From: Eupeodes corollae
Taxonomy: Eukaryota > Arthropoda > Insecta > Diptera > Syrphidae
Assembly: GCF_945859685.1 (NCBI RefSeq)
Contig: NC_079149.1
Coordinates: forward strand, 9,645,118 to 9,709,117
DNA length: 64,000 nucleotides
Direction: 5' to 3'
Below are positions 62,640 through 64,000 of this stretch, one piece after another. Below the pieces are notes generated by a model, which saw nothing but the letters and a program-made list of their open reading frames with translations, had not been told where the DNA came from and searched no databases. A program made the translations under genes and the position numbers. Each line of letters starts with the position of its first letter. The stretch's first letter is position 1.

Positions 62640-63260
62640 ACCGCGTCACTATAGCAACATTTCTCTATATACCGCATCTCGCTGTCGCCGTGCGTCGTGC
62701 CTTTGCGTTGCGCTGCTTTGCCACCAACGAATACGACATCACAGGCATATCACGGCCTTTTTTTAGGCATCCGGATCTCCAACACAGAGTGCAGAGGCGT
62801 TGTCTCTCTTGGACGACTGATGTGATGTGTTCTCGACTACTGAATCCGATTCCGAATCTGATGATGGAATCTCGATGCTCTATGCCACAATTTATACTTT
62901 CTGTTCAATGTTGCACCATCGCATCGTCGGTCATAGTCTTCTTCATCAGCTTCAGCTCTGTAGCTCAAGAGTATTTTCACCATGGATGGTTCCCTGTACT
63001 CTGTGAATATAAAGGAACGAGTAGATTCTTGAACCGAAACTTGAAACCCAAATGCAGAGGCAATCGAGAACTGACACGACGCGACGCTACGACCGAGGAG
63101 AGATCAAAGCTATTTCCCATTTATCATTTATCTTCTTGGCTTGGCTCCCGGTTTTGTATCCATATTCTCCTCGTAGATTCTTCAACTGAGATATGCGTAA
63201 GGGTGGAAGCACAAGCAAACAGGCCACTCCAAACCAAGCCAGAGAGGAGTAATTAAAAGG
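62640..63260. other. GC-richer block, unsupported 188-codon frame
   Basis: The base composition rises sharply, with CGCTGTCGCCGTGCGTCGTGCC and several CGACG strings. A 188-codon frame is open on the + strand but has no recognisable domain, repeat pattern or splice context, so a gene is not called. It may be regulatory DNA. Confidence 0.3.
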
Positions 63261-63689
63261 ATATTCCAAATGCAAAGATACATGTAGGTATATAGATTGC
63301 GTGCCAATGAAGGTTCCTGTTCCTAAGGAATGGACAAACTCATCCAGATTCCAGAACCAACAAAACAAATAATGTCGTAACATAAAATAGAGATAGAGAT
63401 ATATATTCTTAATAAATAAGAGAGAGCGATCAAGTGTGCAAATACAGTGTGAAGTGAATTATAAGAGGGCGTGATGAATCTTCTAGATATTTATGAAAAG
63501 ATACCAATCCCAAGGTAAGGTTTATATTGATATAAAGTACGAGTGAGGATACCTACGAAAAGTCGTTACAAATGGATATAACTGTTTATTGGCACGCCAT
63601 AGGCTTAATTAAATTTTTGGGAAATAATAAAGATAGATAATAATAATAAATTGTTTTCCAAAGAAATGTTTTTCTTCAATTCAGCCTTC

Positions 63690-64000
63690 AGTCAGTTTTG
63701 GCTTTGGATGGTCGTCGCATTGCTGTGTAGTGCCGTGCCGTGTGCCGTACCTCGCCGCACTGTACCGTACCGGACGGGGGGTATTTGTTGTTATATTAAG
63801 GGTTGGTAAGTTGGGTATCTAATGTCCTGGGGGAATGACCGAAATGAAGTTTCTTCATTTGTTCATATCCATCCAAGAACGACGAGGACGCTTCGCGTCG
63901 CAGGCAGAGAAGACCCATCACCGTGTTGTGCCGTTGCGTCCGTCGGTCGTGTCTTCGTCGTTGTTGTCTTGAATATTTAATTCATATTATGAAAAGAACA
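63690..64000. other. GC-rich GTGCCGT-repeat segment at window end
   Basis: Contains GTGCCGTGCCGTGTGCCGTACC, CTGTACCGTACCGG and GTCGGTCGTG strings. Could be the start of another regulatory or promoter region; it runs into the window edge. Confidence 0.35.

Noticed and set aside
62690..63256. 188-codon frame near the window end
   Set aside because: Longest frame outside Psc but without domain, repeat pattern, low-complexity signature or splice partners; likely chance in GC-richer DNA.

Overview
The window is eukaryotic and looks like nuclear DNA of a true fly (Diptera) that is not Drosophila. It is AT-rich, has spliceosomal introns with GTAAGT/GTGAGT donors and pyrimidine-tract/CAG acceptors, and is full of short tandem repeats and small inverted-repeat elements. 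The only gene I can support is a complete Posterior sex combs (Psc) orthologue on the + strand. Its coding sequence has four exons (9247-10120, 21130-21220, 44146-44349, 45133-48916). These join in phase to 4953 bp, which is 1650 residues plus stop, close to the roughly 1600 residues of Drosophila Psc. Assignment to fly Psc rests on remembered family sequence; the species cannot be named from the sequence.

Layout. Positions 1-9230 are upstream or 5'-leader DNA. They contain a GAGA/GCCAT cluster near 1.5 kb, a possible promoter and 5'UTR exon near 1.7-2.05 kb (low confidence), two adjacent related MITE-like elements at 4.09-4.96 kb, and a recurring TTTTGACGT motif. Exon 1 (9231-10120) carries a 42-residue serine tract and the first half of the RING finger. 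Intron A (11.0 kb) holds a tandem array of about eight 163-bp units (10.99-12.31 kb), a MITE, smaller repeats and two GC-richer blocks. Exon 2 (91 bp) completes the RING. Intron B (22.9 kb) holds several tandem arrays (2.4 kb of CAAAATTC-like sequence with a 382-bp duplication; a ~425-bp unit; a ~182-bp unit), a purine/pyrimidine (GAA/TTC) region and a second copy of the intron A MITE, 115 bp before exon 3. Exon 3 is the RING-to-RAWUL linker. Intron C is 783 bp. Exon 4 holds the RAWUL domain and the very long, low-complexity, basic Ser/Pro/Lys-rich C-terminal region.

Downstream (48917-64000) is a 3'UTR with several AATAAA signals, then gene-poor DNA: an ~0.8 kb element with terminal inverted repeats (50.33-51.14 kb), a 240-bp foldback element (51.3 kb), a broken mariner-type transposase remnant (52.2-52.5 kb), a minus-strand fragment of a retroelement C-terminus (53.9-54.0 kb), and a ~3.2 kb foldback-like element with long inverted arms (58.87-62.09 kb). 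No Su(z)2-like paralogue, tRNA, rRNA or CRISPR array was seen.

Functionally the window is one Polycomb Repressive Complex 1 subunit gene that has become about 40 kb long through growth of its introns by repeats. The most notable points are three consecutive RNA polymerase II CTD-like heptads in the C-terminal region, a short upstream ORF overlapping the start codon, and the number of distinct repeat families in the two large introns, one of which (163-bp array) carries a TGACAG site and a 14-bp palindrome in several of its units.
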